A stretch of 64,000 bases of DNA from assembly GCF_026107415.2 (NCBI RefSeq), contig NZ_JAPCHX010000002.1, forward strand, positions 372,001 to 436,000. Reading direction: 5' to 3'. Origin of the DNA: Microbacterium sp. MPKO10 (GTDB lineage Bacteria; Actinomycetota; Actinomycetes; Actinomycetales; Microbacteriaceae). Within the stretch, counting starts at the first letter, position 1. Every line of letters starts with the position of its first letter. Positions 36,104-45,657 of this stretch are shown piece after piece. The position numbers and the translations under genes were made by a program. Under the pieces are notes generated by a model. It was not told the origin of the DNA, did no database searches, and was given only the letters and a program-made list of their open reading frames with translations.

Positions 36104-36970
36104 TCAGCTGAGACTGAAGCCGCCGTCGCTTGTCAGCACCTGCCCGACGACCCAGCTTCCGGCCGAGGTGGACAGCCAGCCGATCAGTTCCGCTGGATCT
36201 GATGGTGTTCCGAACCGTCCGAAGGGCGTGGTCGCCAGATAGTCGTCGAGGGCATCGAGCGAACGGTCTGTGGTCTCTGGGTCCATGTATCCGGTGTTGA
36301 CCGGGCCGGGGTTCACCGTGTTGAGAATGATGCCGAGTTCGAGCAGCTCGGATGCAACGGAGCCGGTGACTCCGGCGAGAGCCGCCTTGCTCGTCGCGTA
36401 CGCGATTTCGCCCGGCATCGGCCCCTGCACCTGTCCAGACGTCATCCAGAACACGTGACCCTGCGGGCAGTCGTAGGGTTTGCTGCCCGAGAGACGCTCA
36501 CCGGGGCGTCGTGCCGTCTCGGGCGGCGCGCTCAGGCGACGAGCGAACTCCGCGGTGAGAAGCAGCGTTGACCGAGCATTCACCTCCCAGTACGCGTCAA
36601 GCCGGTCGGGCGTCATATCGAGGATGCTGCCGTCATCGCCGCTCTTCGCGTGATTGCAGACGAGAATGTCGACGGAACCGGTGAGGGCGGACGCATGGTC
36701 GATGACCGAGGTGATCATCGATGGATCGGCCAGGTCCGCGCCAATGTCGCTGCTGAGCGCCCGATCGGTGAGATGCTCGCGGATCTCGTCTCGCACGGCC
36801 TGGAGGTCATCGGCTCCCCAGGGCTGTTCGCGATCATGTTCGCGATGATGGTGCGTGACGATATTCGCCCCGAGCGCTGCCAGCTTGGTAGCAGTGGCAA
36901 AACCGATTCCGCGGCGGCGGGAGACCCCGGTCACCAGTGCCGTTCGTCCGCTGAGCGGCAGATCCGTCAT
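36104..36970 (-). CDS. SDR family oxidoreductase
   Basis: A 288-residue short-chain dehydrogenase. The cofactor motif is 'TGVSRRRGIGFA', the NAG-equivalent is 'CNHAKSG', the catalytic Ser lies in 'MTSGQVQGP', and the YxxxK is 'AYATSKAAL'. It is FabG-like, with a longer loop after the cofactor motif. The substrate is unknown. The ATG at 36970 has an AAGGGA site; longer versions lack homology. It is convergent with ispE and lies between core genes ispE and the ABC-F gene, so it may be a lineage-specific addition. Confidence 0.87.
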   Translation of the reverse strand: MTDLPLSGRTALVTGVSRRRGIGFATATKLAALGANIVTHHHREHDREQPWGADDLQAVRDEIREHLTDRALSSDIGADLADPSMITSVIDHASALTGSVDILVCNHAKSGDDGSILDMTPDRLDAYWEVNARSTLLLTAEFARRLSAPPETARRPGERLSGSKPYDCPQGHVFWMTSGQVQGPMPGEIAYATSKAALAGVTGSVASELLELGIILNTVNPGPVNTGYMDPETTDRSLDALDDYLATTPFGRFGTPSDPAELIGWLSTSAGSWVVGQVLTSDGGFSLS

Positions 36971-37103
36971 GAGCAGTCCCTTCCCACACGTGACACGTCC
37001 ACAGGCTGATGCTGGGTCATCAGCGCGTCGCGGGAACGAGCCTACGCGACAGCATCCGCGCATGTCGGTCGAGCCCAGCCCGACCCTCTACGCTTGAAGG
37101 GAT

Positions 37104-38894
37104 ATGGCTCATCTTCTTGGCGGGGAGAACCTGCATCTCGAGTTCCCGACCCGCGTCGTCTTCGATTCCGTCACCGTCGGCCTCAACGAGGGCGATCGCG
37201 TCGGCATCGTCGGGCGCAACGGCGATGGTAAGTCGACGCTTCTCGCCCTTCTGGCCGGCCGCCTCGACCCCGACGACGGCCGCGTCACGATGCGTCGCGG
37301 CACGACGATCGGCGTCCTCGACCAGCGCGACAGCATTGCCGACGATGCCACCGTCGCCGAGACGATTGTCGGCACCATGGCCGAGCACGAGTGGGCTGGC
37401 GATGCACGCATTCGTGACATCATCACGGGCCTGGCACGCGACATCCCCTGGCAGGCTCCAGTCGGATCCCTCTCCGGTGGGCAGCGCCGACGCGTCGCGC
37501 TCGCTGCTCTGTTGGCCGGGGACTGGGACGTTTTGTTCCTCGACGAGCCCACAAACCATCTCGATGTCGAGGGCATCGCCTGGCTCGCCGATCACCTGAA
37601 GCGGCGATGGGGCGCCTCCAGCGGAGGACTCATCGTCGTCACCCACGACCGGTGGTTCCTCGACGAGGTGTGTACGGCAACGTGGGAAGTGCACGATCGC
37701 ATCGTCGAGCCCTTCGAAGGTGGTTATGCCGCCTACATCCTGCAGCGTGTGGAACGCGACCGACTGGCGGCCGTTGCCGAGGAGAAGCGGCAGAACATCA
37801 TGCGGAAGGAGCTCGCTTGGCTGCGTCGCGGCCCGCCCGCACGCACGTCGAAGCCGAAGTTCCGCATCGATGCGGCCAACGAGCTGATCGCGGACGAGCC
37901 GCCCGCGCGCGACACGGTCGAGCTCACGCAGCTGGCCACGTCGCGCCTGGGCAAGGACGTCGTCGATCTCATCGATGTGGGCGTCACATATGGCGACCGC
38001 ACGGTTCTGAATCAGGTGGAGTGGCGCATCGCGCCGGGGGAGCGCACCGGCATCCTCGGCGTCAACGGAGCGGGAAAATCGACGCTTCTCGGGCTGATCA
38101 CAGGAGAGGTTGAGCCCACAAGTGGCAGTGTCAAACGCGGAAAGACTGTGCGCATCGCGAGCCTCACGCAGCAGCTCGACGAGCTTGACGAGATCGCGCA
38201 TGAACGTGTGCGCACGGTGATCGGCCGCCTGCGGTCAGGCTACGTCGCCGGAGGTAAAGAGCTGACGCCCGGGCAGCTTCTCGAGCGTCTGGGGTTCTCG
38301 AGCGCCCAGCTGTCGACACCGATCAAGGACCTCTCGGGTGGCCAAAAGCGGCGCCTGCAGCTGCTGCTGATCCTGCTGGACGAACCGAACGTGCTGATCC
38401 TCGACGAGCCGACGAACGATCTCGACACGGACATGTTGACGGCGATCGAGGACCTTCTCGACTCGTGGCCCGGCACGCTCATCGTCGTCTCGCACGATCG
38501 TTATCTCGTCGAGCGCGTCACCGATCAGCAGTACGCCGTCATCGACGGGCATCTGCGGCACCTCCCCGGCGGCGTCGAGGAGTTTCTGCGGTTGCGTGGT
38601 CGACAGAAAGCGGATGCCGGTGACGCGACGATCGCGCCCCTGGCAGCATCCGCTCCAGCCAGTTCTGGCCTCAGCGGCGCTGAGAAGCGTGCGGCAGAGA
38701 AGGAGCTCTCGGCCGTCGATCGCAAGATCGCGAAGCTGCAGAAGCAGGTTTCCGGAGTGCATCAAGAGCTCGCTGATCACGACCAGAGCGACTATGAGGG
38801 GCTCGGTGAGCTGACGGCGCGCCTGCAGGGTCTTGAGTCCGAGGTGAGTGACCTCGAGACGCGATGGCTCGAACTGTCGGAACAGCTGGAATAG
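37104..38894 (+). CDS. ABC-F family ATP-binding protein (Uup-like)
   Basis: A 596-residue protein with two ABC ATPase domains and no membrane helices. The Walker A motifs are 'GRNGDGKST' and 'GVNGAGKST', both with LSGGQ-type signatures and 'DEPTNHLD'/'DEPTNDLD'. A C-terminal coiled coil (about 535-596) resembles the DNA/ribosome-binding tail of Uup. ABC-F proteins act on the ribosome or in recombination-linked processes. The gene commonly follows ispE in actinobacteria. The ATG at 37104 follows GAAGGGA. Confidence 0.9.
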   Translation: MAHLLGGENLHLEFPTRVVFDSVTVGLNEGDRVGIVGRNGDGKSTLLALLAGRLDPDDGRVTMRRGTTIGVLDQRDSIADDATVAETIVGTMAEHEWAGDARIRDIITGLARDIPWQAPVGSLSGGQRRRVALAALLAGDWDVLFLDEPTNHLDVEGIAWLADHLKRRWGASSGGLIVVTHDRWFLDEVCTATWEVHDRIVEPFEGGYAAYILQRVERDRLAAVAEEKRQNIMRKELAWLRRGPPARTSKPKFRIDAANELIADEPPARDTVELTQLATSRLGKDVVDLIDVGVTYGDRTVLNQVEWRIAPGERTGILGVNGAGKSTLLGLITGEVEPTSGSVKRGKTVRIASLTQQLDELDEIAHERVRTVIGRLRSGYVAGGKELTPGQLLERLGFSSAQLSTPIKDLSGGQKRRLQLLLILLDEPNVLILDEPTNDLDTDMLTAIEDLLDSWPGTLIVVSHDRYLVERVTDQQYAVIDGHLRHLPGGVEEFLRLRGRQKADAGDATIAPLAASAPASSGLSGAEKRAAEKELSAVDRKIAKLQKQVSGVHQELADHDQSDYEGLGELTARLQGLESEVSDLETRWLELSEQLE

Positions 38895-39193
38895 CCCGGC
38901 GGATGCTGTCGAGCCGAGCACGTGCGGCGAGTCTCGACGTCTCCGAGCGTCGTGCAGTTCGGTGAGGACGACGTCGTTGGATCTGCGTGCCTTTCGGACT
39001 GCGGATCGGCCCCGAGGCGATTCCGGAAATGGAGCGATTCGGTTGCTGACGGAGAGCAATTGTTTTTGGAGCTGCCTGGGCTGAGCGCTCACGGAGCAGT
39101 ACCACGGTACGCATTCCGGGGTACTGAGGAGGACCGTCAGGTCACTACCACAGCGAGATTCGAAGGAGTCATGCTGCTGGATAGCCTCTGGAC
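38895..39193. other. 299-bp intergenic region before the ABC/two-component operon
   Basis: No gene is seen. It contains the inverted-repeat cluster at 39097-39126 and TAGCCT at 39182-39187, six nt before the ABC gene start, a good leaderless -10 box. No clear terminator for the ABC-F gene was found. Confidence 0.5.
39097..39126. promoter_or_regulatory. candidate operator of the downstream ABC/two-component operon
   Basis: CAGTACC (39097-39103) is mirrored by GGTACTG (39120-39126). Within it, GTACC-AC-GGTAC (39099-39110) is a second perfect palindrome. It lies about 60-90 bp upstream of the promoter of the operon that encodes its own response regulator, which makes autoregulation plausible. 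Confidence 0.45.
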
Positions 39194-40114
39194 ATGATCG
39201 TCTCAGAACACCTCACAAAACGATACGGCGAGAAGATCGCCGTCGAAGACCTCTCCTTCACCGTTCGTCACGGCGCCGTCACAGGATTCCTCGGACCGAA
39301 CGGCGCCGGAAAGTCCACAACCATGCGCATGCTTGTGGGTCTCGACCACCCCACGAGCGGGACCATCACTCTCGGAGGGAAGGTCTACAGCGAGCTTCCG
39401 GACCCATTGCGGCATGTGGGCGTCATGCTTGATGCCCGAGCCGTGCATCCGGCGCGCAGCGCCTATCATCACCTCCTCTCGATCGCTCAGACACAGGGAT
39501 TCCCGAAACAGAGGGTCAACCACGTCCTGGAAATGGTCGGTCTGTCGTCCGTGGCCCAGAAGCGGACCGGGGGATACTCGCTGGGGATGAGCCAGCGCCT
39601 CGGCATCGCCGCTGCCCTGCTCGGAGACCCCGACGTTCTCGTTCTCGATGAACCAGTGAATGGACTGGACCCTGACGGAGTGCTCTGGCTGCGCGAGACC
39701 CTGTCCGGGCTCGCGCGGGAGGGCCGGACCGTCTTTCTCTCGTCGCACCTGATGAGCGAACTCTCGCTTATCGCTGAGGACCTGATCGTGATCGGGCAGG
39801 GAAAGCTGCTTGCTGCCGGTTCGGTGGACGACATCGTCAGCTCGGTGGCCCCCGACTCTACGCGTGTCGTGTCCAACGACGCGGAAAAGCTCGCCACCGC
39901 GCTTCAGGGCACTCACGTGAGTGTGACCTCCACGGGCCGCGAGACCCTCCTTGTGCAGGGACGCAGCGCCCGAGAGATCGGTGCGATTGCGGCGGCGGAA
40001 CGGATCACCCTGTACGAGCTCGCCACCGAGCGGCTCTCGTTGGAAGAAGCGTTCATGCGGATCACTCGCAACGCCATCGATTACGGCATCAACCAGCAGG
40101 AGGTTGCAGCATGA
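39194..40114 (+). CDS. ABC transporter ATP-binding protein (exporter type)
   Basis: A 306-residue ATPase of the drug/bacteriocin exporter class. Walker A is 'GPNGAGKSTTMRML', the signature is 'YSLGMSQRLGIAAAL' and Walker B is 'VLVLDEPVNGLDPDG'. The C-terminal domain of about 90 residues is typical of BcrA/DrrA-like proteins. The start is probably leaderless (TAGCCT with a 6-nt gap). It overlaps the permease gene by ATGA and is followed by a sensor kinase and regulator. Confidence 0.9.
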   Translation: MIVSEHLTKRYGEKIAVEDLSFTVRHGAVTGFLGPNGAGKSTTMRMLVGLDHPTSGTITLGGKVYSELPDPLRHVGVMLDARAVHPARSAYHHLLSIAQTQGFPKQRVNHVLEMVGLSSVAQKRTGGYSLGMSQRLGIAAALLGDPDVLVLDEPVNGLDPDGVLWLRETLSGLAREGRTVFLSSHLMSELSLIAEDLIVIGQGKLLAAGSVDDIVSSVAPDSTRVVSNDAEKLATALQGTHVSVTSTGRETLLVQGRSAREIGAIAAAERITLYELATERLSLEEAFMRITRNAIDYGINQQEVAA

Positions 40115-40932
40115 CGTCCCACACCGCACTCGCGTCCGCGCCGGCGGGCGCCGACCTCGGGGCCGCCCGAATCAGCGCCGTAGGCATGCTGAAGTCGGAG
40201 TGGACGAAGCTCTGGTCTGTCCGCTCACTGTGGATCAGCCTGACCGCCGCCTTCGCTCTCACAATCGGGCTCTGTTCCTACATGATCATCGACGGGCAGA
40301 TGCTCGGCAGTGACGACGGGGGCGGAAGCATTCCCTTTGGCTGGACAGCCATCTACCCGATCGGCATGCTCATCCTTGTGATCCACGGTGTGCTGACCAT
40401 CACCAGCGAGTACAGCACCGGCTCCATCCGCACGTCGCTCGTGGCCGCTCCCCGGCGGACCGGGTTGCTGCTGAGCAAGGCTGCGGTCCTGACCGCAGTG
40501 ACAACGGTTCTCGGTGCCCTCATGTCGGTTCTGCTGTACACGCTTCTGCAGTTCGCCGGCACTGTGCCGTCGGCACGAGGGATGTCGCTGTTCGATCCCG
40601 ACATGTTCTGGGGCGTCCTCGGCGGAACCCTCGTGCTGCCCTACGGTGCGCTCTTCGGGCTCGCGCTCGGAGGGCTCCTTCGCAACGCGGCTGCCGCGAT
40701 CGCACTGTACTTCGGAGTCTTTCAGCTGGGCCCGCAGATCTTCCCCGCCTTCTTACCCGACGGGCTCGCTCACCTGGTGGACTACATGCCCCTGGCGGCG
40801 ATCGATGTTATGCGGGCTGCGGGACTGTCCACTGAACCGTACGGTGTCGGTGTCGCGGTTGTCGTCCTGCTGGCCTGGCTGGTTATGCTCGGCGGTGCCA
40901 CCTGGTGGCTGCTCAAGCGGCGCGACGTCTGA
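40111..40932 (+). CDS. ABC-2 type exporter permease
   Basis: A 273-residue membrane protein with six predicted helices, the partner of the upstream ATPase. The segment 'SEYSTGSIRTSLVAAPRR' after the second helix is typical of ABC-2 permeases. Together they may expel an antimicrobial peptide or small drug. The start overlaps the ATPase stop. Confidence 0.87.
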   Translation: MTSHTALASAPAGADLGAARISAVGMLKSEWTKLWSVRSLWISLTAAFALTIGLCSYMIIDGQMLGSDDGGGSIPFGWTAIYPIGMLILVIHGVLTITSEYSTGSIRTSLVAAPRRTGLLLSKAAVLTAVTTVLGALMSVLLYTLLQFAGTVPSARGMSLFDPDMFWGVLGGTLVLPYGALFGLALGGLLRNAAAAIALYFGVFQLGPQIFPAFLPDGLAHLVDYMPLAAIDVMRAAGLSTEPYGVGVAVVVLLAWLVMLGGATWWLLKRRDV

Positions 40933-40955
40933 CCCAACTCCGCGAGCGCGAGAGA

Positions 40956-42137
40956 ATGGTCACCATGACTGGACTGCTGCAGCGGGTGCGTGCCTTCGAT
41001 CGGCAGCATCCGCTGTGGTGGGACCTCGCTGTGGCAATTGCGGTGACCGTCATCGCGCTCATCGCCAACTTGCCCCGTGATCCCGTCGGGGCTGCCTTCG
41101 TGGCTGTGGTCGCCATCGGAGTCATGCTGCGACGGCGGAAGCCCGTCCCTGCGCTGCTCACGGTGCTGTCAGCCGTTGTCTTCAGTGCTGTGGTCTCCAG
41201 CCTGACGGGTGTTGGTGGTGCCTGGTTGTACCTCACCATGTGGGTGATGCTGTTCAACGTCGGCCTCAGGGTCGGCAGCCGACGCATGTGGGCCTTCGGG
41301 GTGATCATCCTCGTCGCCGGGCTCGCGGCCTTCGTCGATCCGGTCAACGGCTTCTCCAGTGATCTGCTCGAACGGATTCGCTCGTCAGTGGGCGTGACGG
41401 CGATGTCTGCCGCGTCGTACCTCGTCGGAGTGCAGATCAACATCCGCAGGCAAGCACTCGTCACTCATCGGCGGGAGGCGGCACGAGAAGCCGTGATTGC
41501 GGAGCGATCGCGAATTGCACACGAGATGCATGACATCATCGGGCACAACCTGTCGGTGATCACATCACTCGCCAACGGAGGTTCCGTTGCCGTGCGAAAC
41601 TCACCGCCAGACGCCGAGCATGCGTTTGATGCCATTGGGGAAATCAGCCGATCGTCTGTGCAGGAGGTTCGCCGCATCCTCACGGTTCTCCGGTACGATC
41701 AGAGCCCCGACGGCGCATCGTTGACCCCACAGCCCGGGCTCGACGATGTCGCTGCGCTTGTCGACACGGTCAGGGCGACAGGTGTCAATATTGCTCTTGA
41801 GCGTTCGGGGGATCTGGAGAGGATTTCACCCGGACGACAGCTCGTCGTCTTTCGAATCGTCCAGGAATCCCTCACCAACGTTCTGCGCCACGGCGGCCCT
41901 CGGCCGCACGTGAGCATCAGCATCGCCAGCGTTGTCGCGGAATTGACGGTGATCGTCGAGAACACCGGCACACGCTCCAGGTCGACGCCGAGTGACTCGA
42001 GCACTGAGCCGGGGCACGGCATCGTGGGGATGCGCGAGCGCGCCGCAGCCTACGGTGGCACAGTAGACGCGCACGCAACGCCCGTGGGGTGGCGCGTGAG
42101 CGCACGAATTCCCGACGATCGAATTGGCAACCGGTGA
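40956..42137 (+). CDS. sensor histidine kinase (HisKA_3 / NarL-partner type)
   Basis: A 393-residue kinase with four to five N-terminal membrane helices (residues 22-155) and little extracytoplasmic sequence, suggesting it senses within the membrane or through the ABC transporter. The phospho-acceptor box 'RIAHEMHDIIGHNL' puts the reactive His at 192, and the N box is 'QESLTNVLRHGG'. The ATG at 40956 is chosen; another ATG three codons on is equally close to the conserved region. It probably phosphorylates the regulator encoded next. Confidence 0.87.
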   Translation: MVTMTGLLQRVRAFDRQHPLWWDLAVAIAVTVIALIANLPRDPVGAAFVAVVAIGVMLRRRKPVPALLTVLSAVVFSAVVSSLTGVGGAWLYLTMWVMLFNVGLRVGSRRMWAFGVIILVAGLAAFVDPVNGFSSDLLERIRSSVGVTAMSAASYLVGVQINIRRQALVTHRREAAREAVIAERSRIAHEMHDIIGHNLSVITSLANGGSVAVRNSPPDAEHAFDAIGEISRSSVQEVRRILTVLRYDQSPDGASLTPQPGLDDVAALVDTVRATGVNIALERSGDLERISPGRQLVVFRIVQESLTNVLRHGGPRPHVSISIASVVAELTVIVENTGTRSRSTPSDSSTEPGHGIVGMRERAAAYGGTVDAHATPVGWRVSARIPDDRIGNR

Positions 42138-42160
42138 GCACAGGAACGGAGACCTCGGCA

Positions 42161-42871
42161 ATGGCCATCACAATCCTGATCACAGACGATCAGCCATTGC
42201 AGCGCATGGGCATGAGGATGTTCCTTGATGGGCAGCCGGACATCGACGTCGTCGGCGAAGCGGCGAACGGCGACGATGCTGTTCGGCTCGTTGCCGAGCT
42301 GCAGCCCGACGTCGTCCTCATGGACATTCGAATGCCCGGCATGGACGGCATCGCCGCAACGCGGAACATTGTGGACAAGAAGTCGGGGACGGCTGGCCCG
42401 TGGGTCTTGCTTCTCACGACCTTTGATCTTGATGAGTATGTTCTTGCGGGACTCGAGGCCGGAGCGAGCGGTTTTCTCACCAAGGATGCCGAGCCGGCTG
42501 ACCTGCTCTCAGCAATTCGCGCCGTAGCGGCCGGTGACGCTGTGATCGCTCCCGCTGCCACACGCCGGCTCATCGACCGGCTGGCAGCGCAGAGCAGGCA
42601 GGCTCCGCTGCGGCAGGGGGCTCACGCTCCAACAACGGTGAATCAGCTTTCCGCTCGTGAACGTGAGATTCTCATTGCGATCGGACACGGTCTGACGAAC
42701 TCCGAGATCGCCGCACGACTGTATCTCGCAGAATCGACAGTGAAGAACTACGTCGGACGAATCTTCACGAAGATCAACGCCCGCGACCGCGTGCAGGCGG
42801 TCATCATCGCATACCGCGCCGATCTTGTTCGCGCTGACGACGATCCGGATGCTGTCGAACAGAACCCGTGA
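42161..42871 (+). CDS. response regulator, NarL/FixJ family
   Basis: A 236-residue regulator with a receiver domain (phospho-acceptor D55 in 'VVLMDIRMPGMDG') and a C-terminal LuxR-type helix-turn-helix ('LSAREREILIAIGHGLTNSE' onward). The ATG at 42161 has GGAG 9 nt upstream; a GTG at 42134 overlapping the kinase stop (GTGA) is an alternative with nine extra residues. It likely controls the ABC exporter operon. Confidence 0.9.
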   Translation: MAITILITDDQPLQRMGMRMFLDGQPDIDVVGEAANGDDAVRLVAELQPDVVLMDIRMPGMDGIAATRNIVDKKSGTAGPWVLLLTTFDLDEYVLAGLEAGASGFLTKDAEPADLLSAIRAVAAGDAVIAPAATRRLIDRLAAQSRQAPLRQGAHAPTTVNQLSAREREILIAIGHGLTNSEIAARLYLAESTVKNYVGRIFTKINARDRVQAVIIAYRADLVRADDDPDAVEQNP

Positions 42872-42878
42872 GTGCTCG

Positions 42879-43844
42879 TCACTGCTCGCGCTGGCTCTCG
42901 TCGGAGCGACCACTCGTCACCAGTAGACGCGCAGCCGGCGTCCGCCTGACCACACCCTCGGCGGTCGCGAGGATCGCACGCTGCATCTCCGCAGACGCAC
43001 GAGAGAGCGTGACATCGGCCCGGTGCGCGAGGCTCACCGTTCGCTCGAGCCTGGGCTCCGAGAGACGGGCAGAGCACAGGCTCGGCCGGTCGATGAGCAC
43101 CATGGCGGGCACGAGCGCCACTCCGAGCCCGCGCTCGACGAGCCGCAACGCCGCGTGCATTTCGACACCGGTGATCACAGGAGAGGGCATGAGGCCAGCG
43201 CTGCGAAATGCGGCGTCCGTAGCGGACCGCAGATCGTAGCTCTCGGGGAACACGATGAGCGGCAGCCGGCTCAGGTCCTGCAGGCTGATCACCTCGTTGT
43301 TGGTGGGTGCCGGCCGATCGGATGACCACACGACGACAAGCTCCTCGGCCAGCAGTGGCTCCTGCGACAGGCTCACTCCTGCGGTTGTCGGCCCCTCGGA
43401 CGTCGTGATCATGGCGATGTCGAGCGCCCCGATGGCGAGCTGCTCCTGCAGCATCCGCGAGCCACCCTCGGTGAGCTCAAGATCGATGCCGTCATGCTCG
43501 GCGTTGAACGCCGTGAGCACTTCCGCGAGAAGGCTGATGCACAGCGTCGGCGTGGCACCGATGCGCACGCGTCCCCGGCGCAGCCCGCGAAGCTCCGACA
43601 TGTCGTCGCGCACGGCATCGGCGTCGGCAAGCATGCGTCGGGCCCGAGGAAGCAGTGCTTCCCCGGCCGTCGTCAGCGAGATGTGTCCGCGAGCACGATG
43701 AAACAGCTCGGCACCGAGCTCGCTCTCCAGCGTCGAGATCTGCCTGCTGAGCGACGGCTGCGCAAGATGGAGACGCTCGGCGGCTCGCGTGAAGTGGCCG
43801 AGTTCGGCGATCTCGACGAAACCGCGCAGCTGCTCCAAATTCAT
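42879..43844 (-). CDS. LysR family transcriptional regulator
   Basis: A 321-residue regulator with an N-terminal winged helix ('HFTRAAERLHLAQPSLSRQI') and a LysR substrate-binding domain. I chose the ATG at 43844. With it, TACGCT lies 6 nt upstream as a leaderless -10 box, and a 15-bp palindrome overlaps that box. An ATG two codons earlier (43850) lies inside the palindrome. It is divergent from the flavoprotein gene, which it probably controls. Confidence 0.88.
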   Translation of the reverse strand: MNLEQLRGFVEIAELGHFTRAAERLHLAQPSLSRQISTLESELGAELFHRARGHISLTTAGEALLPRARRMLADADAVRDDMSELRGLRRGRVRIGATPTLCISLLAEVLTAFNAEHDGIDLELTEGGSRMLQEQLAIGALDIAMITTSEGPTTAGVSLSQEPLLAEELVVVWSSDRPAPTNNEVISLQDLSRLPLIVFPESYDLRSATDAAFRSAGLMPSPVITGVEMHAALRLVERGLGVALVPAMVLIDRPSLCSARLSEPRLERTVSLAHRADVTLSRASAEMQRAILATAEGVVRRTPAARLLVTSGRSDESQREQ

Positions 43845-43848
43845 ACTC

Positions 43849-43863
43849 ATAGCGTAACGCTAT
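43849..43863. promoter_or_regulatory. LysR palindrome overlapping its own -10 box
   Basis: ATAGCGT (43849-43855), central A, ACGCTAT (43857-43863) form a perfect inverted repeat. The LysR gene's probable -10 (TACGCT) lies within it, which suits autorepression and control of the divergent gene starting at 43921. Confidence 0.6.
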
Positions 43864-43920
43864 TGATTCGAGTAAAACTATGCATTGGACGTATCACCAG
43901 GACGTTTCTAGCGTGGAAGC

Positions 43921-45657
43921 ATGACTGGAAACCTTCCCGAACGTCAGCTGTCGACCAGCGTCCTCATTATCGGAACCGGTGGCTCCGGGCTCCGTGCCGC
44001 GATCGAGGTCGCGCAATCCGGAGTCGATGTGCTCGCCGTCGGCAAGAGACCCCGCGATGACGCCCACACTTCGCTCGCCGCCGGCGGTATCAACGCGGCG
44101 CTCGGCACGATGGACCCCGACGACTCCTGGCAGCAGCACGCAGCAGACACCATCACCGAAAGCTATCTGCTCGCCAACCCCGAGACTGTCGAAACGGTGA
44201 CTCGTGGTGCCGAGCGCGGCATCCGCGATCTGGAGAATTGGGGCATGGACTTCGCCCGTGAAGACAACGGGCGCATCTCTCAGCGATTCTTCGGCGCCCA
44301 CACATTTCGGCGCACTGCGTTCGCCGGAGATTACACCGGGCTGGAAATTCAGCGGACGCTCGTGCGCCGCGCCGAACAGCTCGATGTGCCGATCCTCGAC
44401 CACGTGTACATCACCCGCATCCTCGTCCGCGACAACGTCGTCTTCGGCGCGTACGGCTTCGACCAAAACACAGGCACGCGCTACCTCATCAACGCCGATG
44501 CGGTGATCCTCGCCGCAGGCGGTCACACGCGCATCTGGCGACGCACATCGTCGCGCCGCGACGAGAACACCGGTGACTCCTTCCGTCTCGCCGTCGAAGC
44601 AGGAGCTCGCCTACGGGACCCCGAGCTGGTGCAATTCCATCCCTCGGGCATCATCGAGCCGGAAAACGCCGCGGGAACGCTGGTCTCCGAGGCCGCGCGC
44701 GGCGAGGGCGGCATCCTCCGCAACGCCCTGGGCGAGCGATTCATGTCGCGCTACGACGCGGAGCGCATGGAACTCTCGACGCGCGACCGCGTGGCGCTCG
44801 CCGCCTTCACCGAGATCGCCGAAGGCCGCGGCACAGAGGCAGGCGGCGTGTGGCTTGACGTCTCACACCTGCCGCGCGAAACCATCATGACCCGGCTGCC
44901 ACGCGTCTACCAGACACTGCTCGACCTGCAGATGCTCGACATCACGACAGATCCGATCGAAATCGCTCCGACCGCCCACTATTCGATGGGCGGCATCTGG
45001 GTGCGCTCGCACGACCACAGCACGGACGTCGACGGGCTCTACGCCATCGGCGAGGCATCCAGCGGGTTGCACGGAGCGAACCGGTTGGGCGGCAACTCCC
45101 TCATCGAGCTGCTCGTCTACGGGCGCCTCGTTGGTCAGGCTGCGCTCGAACACTCGGCGAGCCTGGGGGAGCAGCGGCGTTCGGCCGCCGCCGTCGCTGA
45201 GGCGCGGGCTGAGATTGACGGGATGCTGGCTGCCGACGGACACGAGAACGTCCGAGCGCTGCAGCGGGCCGTGCGCAACACGATGACGGATTACGCGGGT
45301 GTCGTGCGCTCAGACGAGGGGCTGCGGGCCGGGCTGGCAGAGCTCGATGCGACCGAGGAGCGTATGAGCCAGGTCGGAATTCATCCGGACATCGCCGGGT
45401 TCCAGGATCTCGCCCACGCGTTCGATCTGAGGTCAGCAGCCCTCGCGGCGCGGGCGACGCTGGACGCAGCGTTGGAACGCCGAGAGAGTCGCGGATGCCA
45501 CAATCGCAGCGATTTTCCCGACGAAGACCCGTCGCTGCAGGTGAATCTCGTATGGTCGCCCGACACCGGCGTGACGCGTGAAGAAATCCCGCCGGTTCCC
45601 GACGAGATCGCGGCGCTGATGCGGGATGTCTCCAGTGAGGGAAAGCTGGTGGAGTGA
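43921..45657 (+). CDS. lone flavoprotein of the fumarate reductase/succinate dehydrogenase type
   Basis: A 578-residue FAD protein. The dinucleotide motif is 'IGTGGSG' (17-23). 'DAHTSLAAGG' places His49 where SdhA/FrdA attach FAD covalently, a residue L-aspartate oxidase lacks. Catalytic-region motifs 'MELSTRDRVALA' and 'TAHYSMGGIW' and the C-terminal capping segment are present. No iron-sulfur or membrane-anchor subunit is nearby. It could be a soluble fumarate reductase-like or aspartate oxidase-like enzyme. The ATG at 43921 is 57 bp from the LysR palindrome. Confidence 0.8.
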   Translation: MTGNLPERQLSTSVLIIGTGGSGLRAAIEVAQSGVDVLAVGKRPRDDAHTSLAAGGINAALGTMDPDDSWQQHAADTITESYLLANPETVETVTRGAERGIRDLENWGMDFAREDNGRISQRFFGAHTFRRTAFAGDYTGLEIQRTLVRRAEQLDVPILDHVYITRILVRDNVVFGAYGFDQNTGTRYLINADAVILAAGGHTRIWRRTSSRRDENTGDSFRLAVEAGARLRDPELVQFHPSGIIEPENAAGTLVSEAARGEGGILRNALGERFMSRYDAERMELSTRDRVALAAFTEIAEGRGTEAGGVWLDVSHLPRETIMTRLPRVYQTLLDLQMLDITTDPIEIAPTAHYSMGGIWVRSHDHSTDVDGLYAIGEASSGLHGANRLGGNSLIELLVYGRLVGQAALEHSASLGEQRRSAAAVAEARAEIDGMLAADGHENVRALQRAVRNTMTDYAGVVRSDEGLRAGLAELDATEERMSQVGIHPDIAGFQDLAHAFDLRSAALAARATLDAALERRESRGCHNRSDFPDEDPSLQVNLVWSPDTGVTREEIPPVPDEIAALMRDVSSEGKLVE

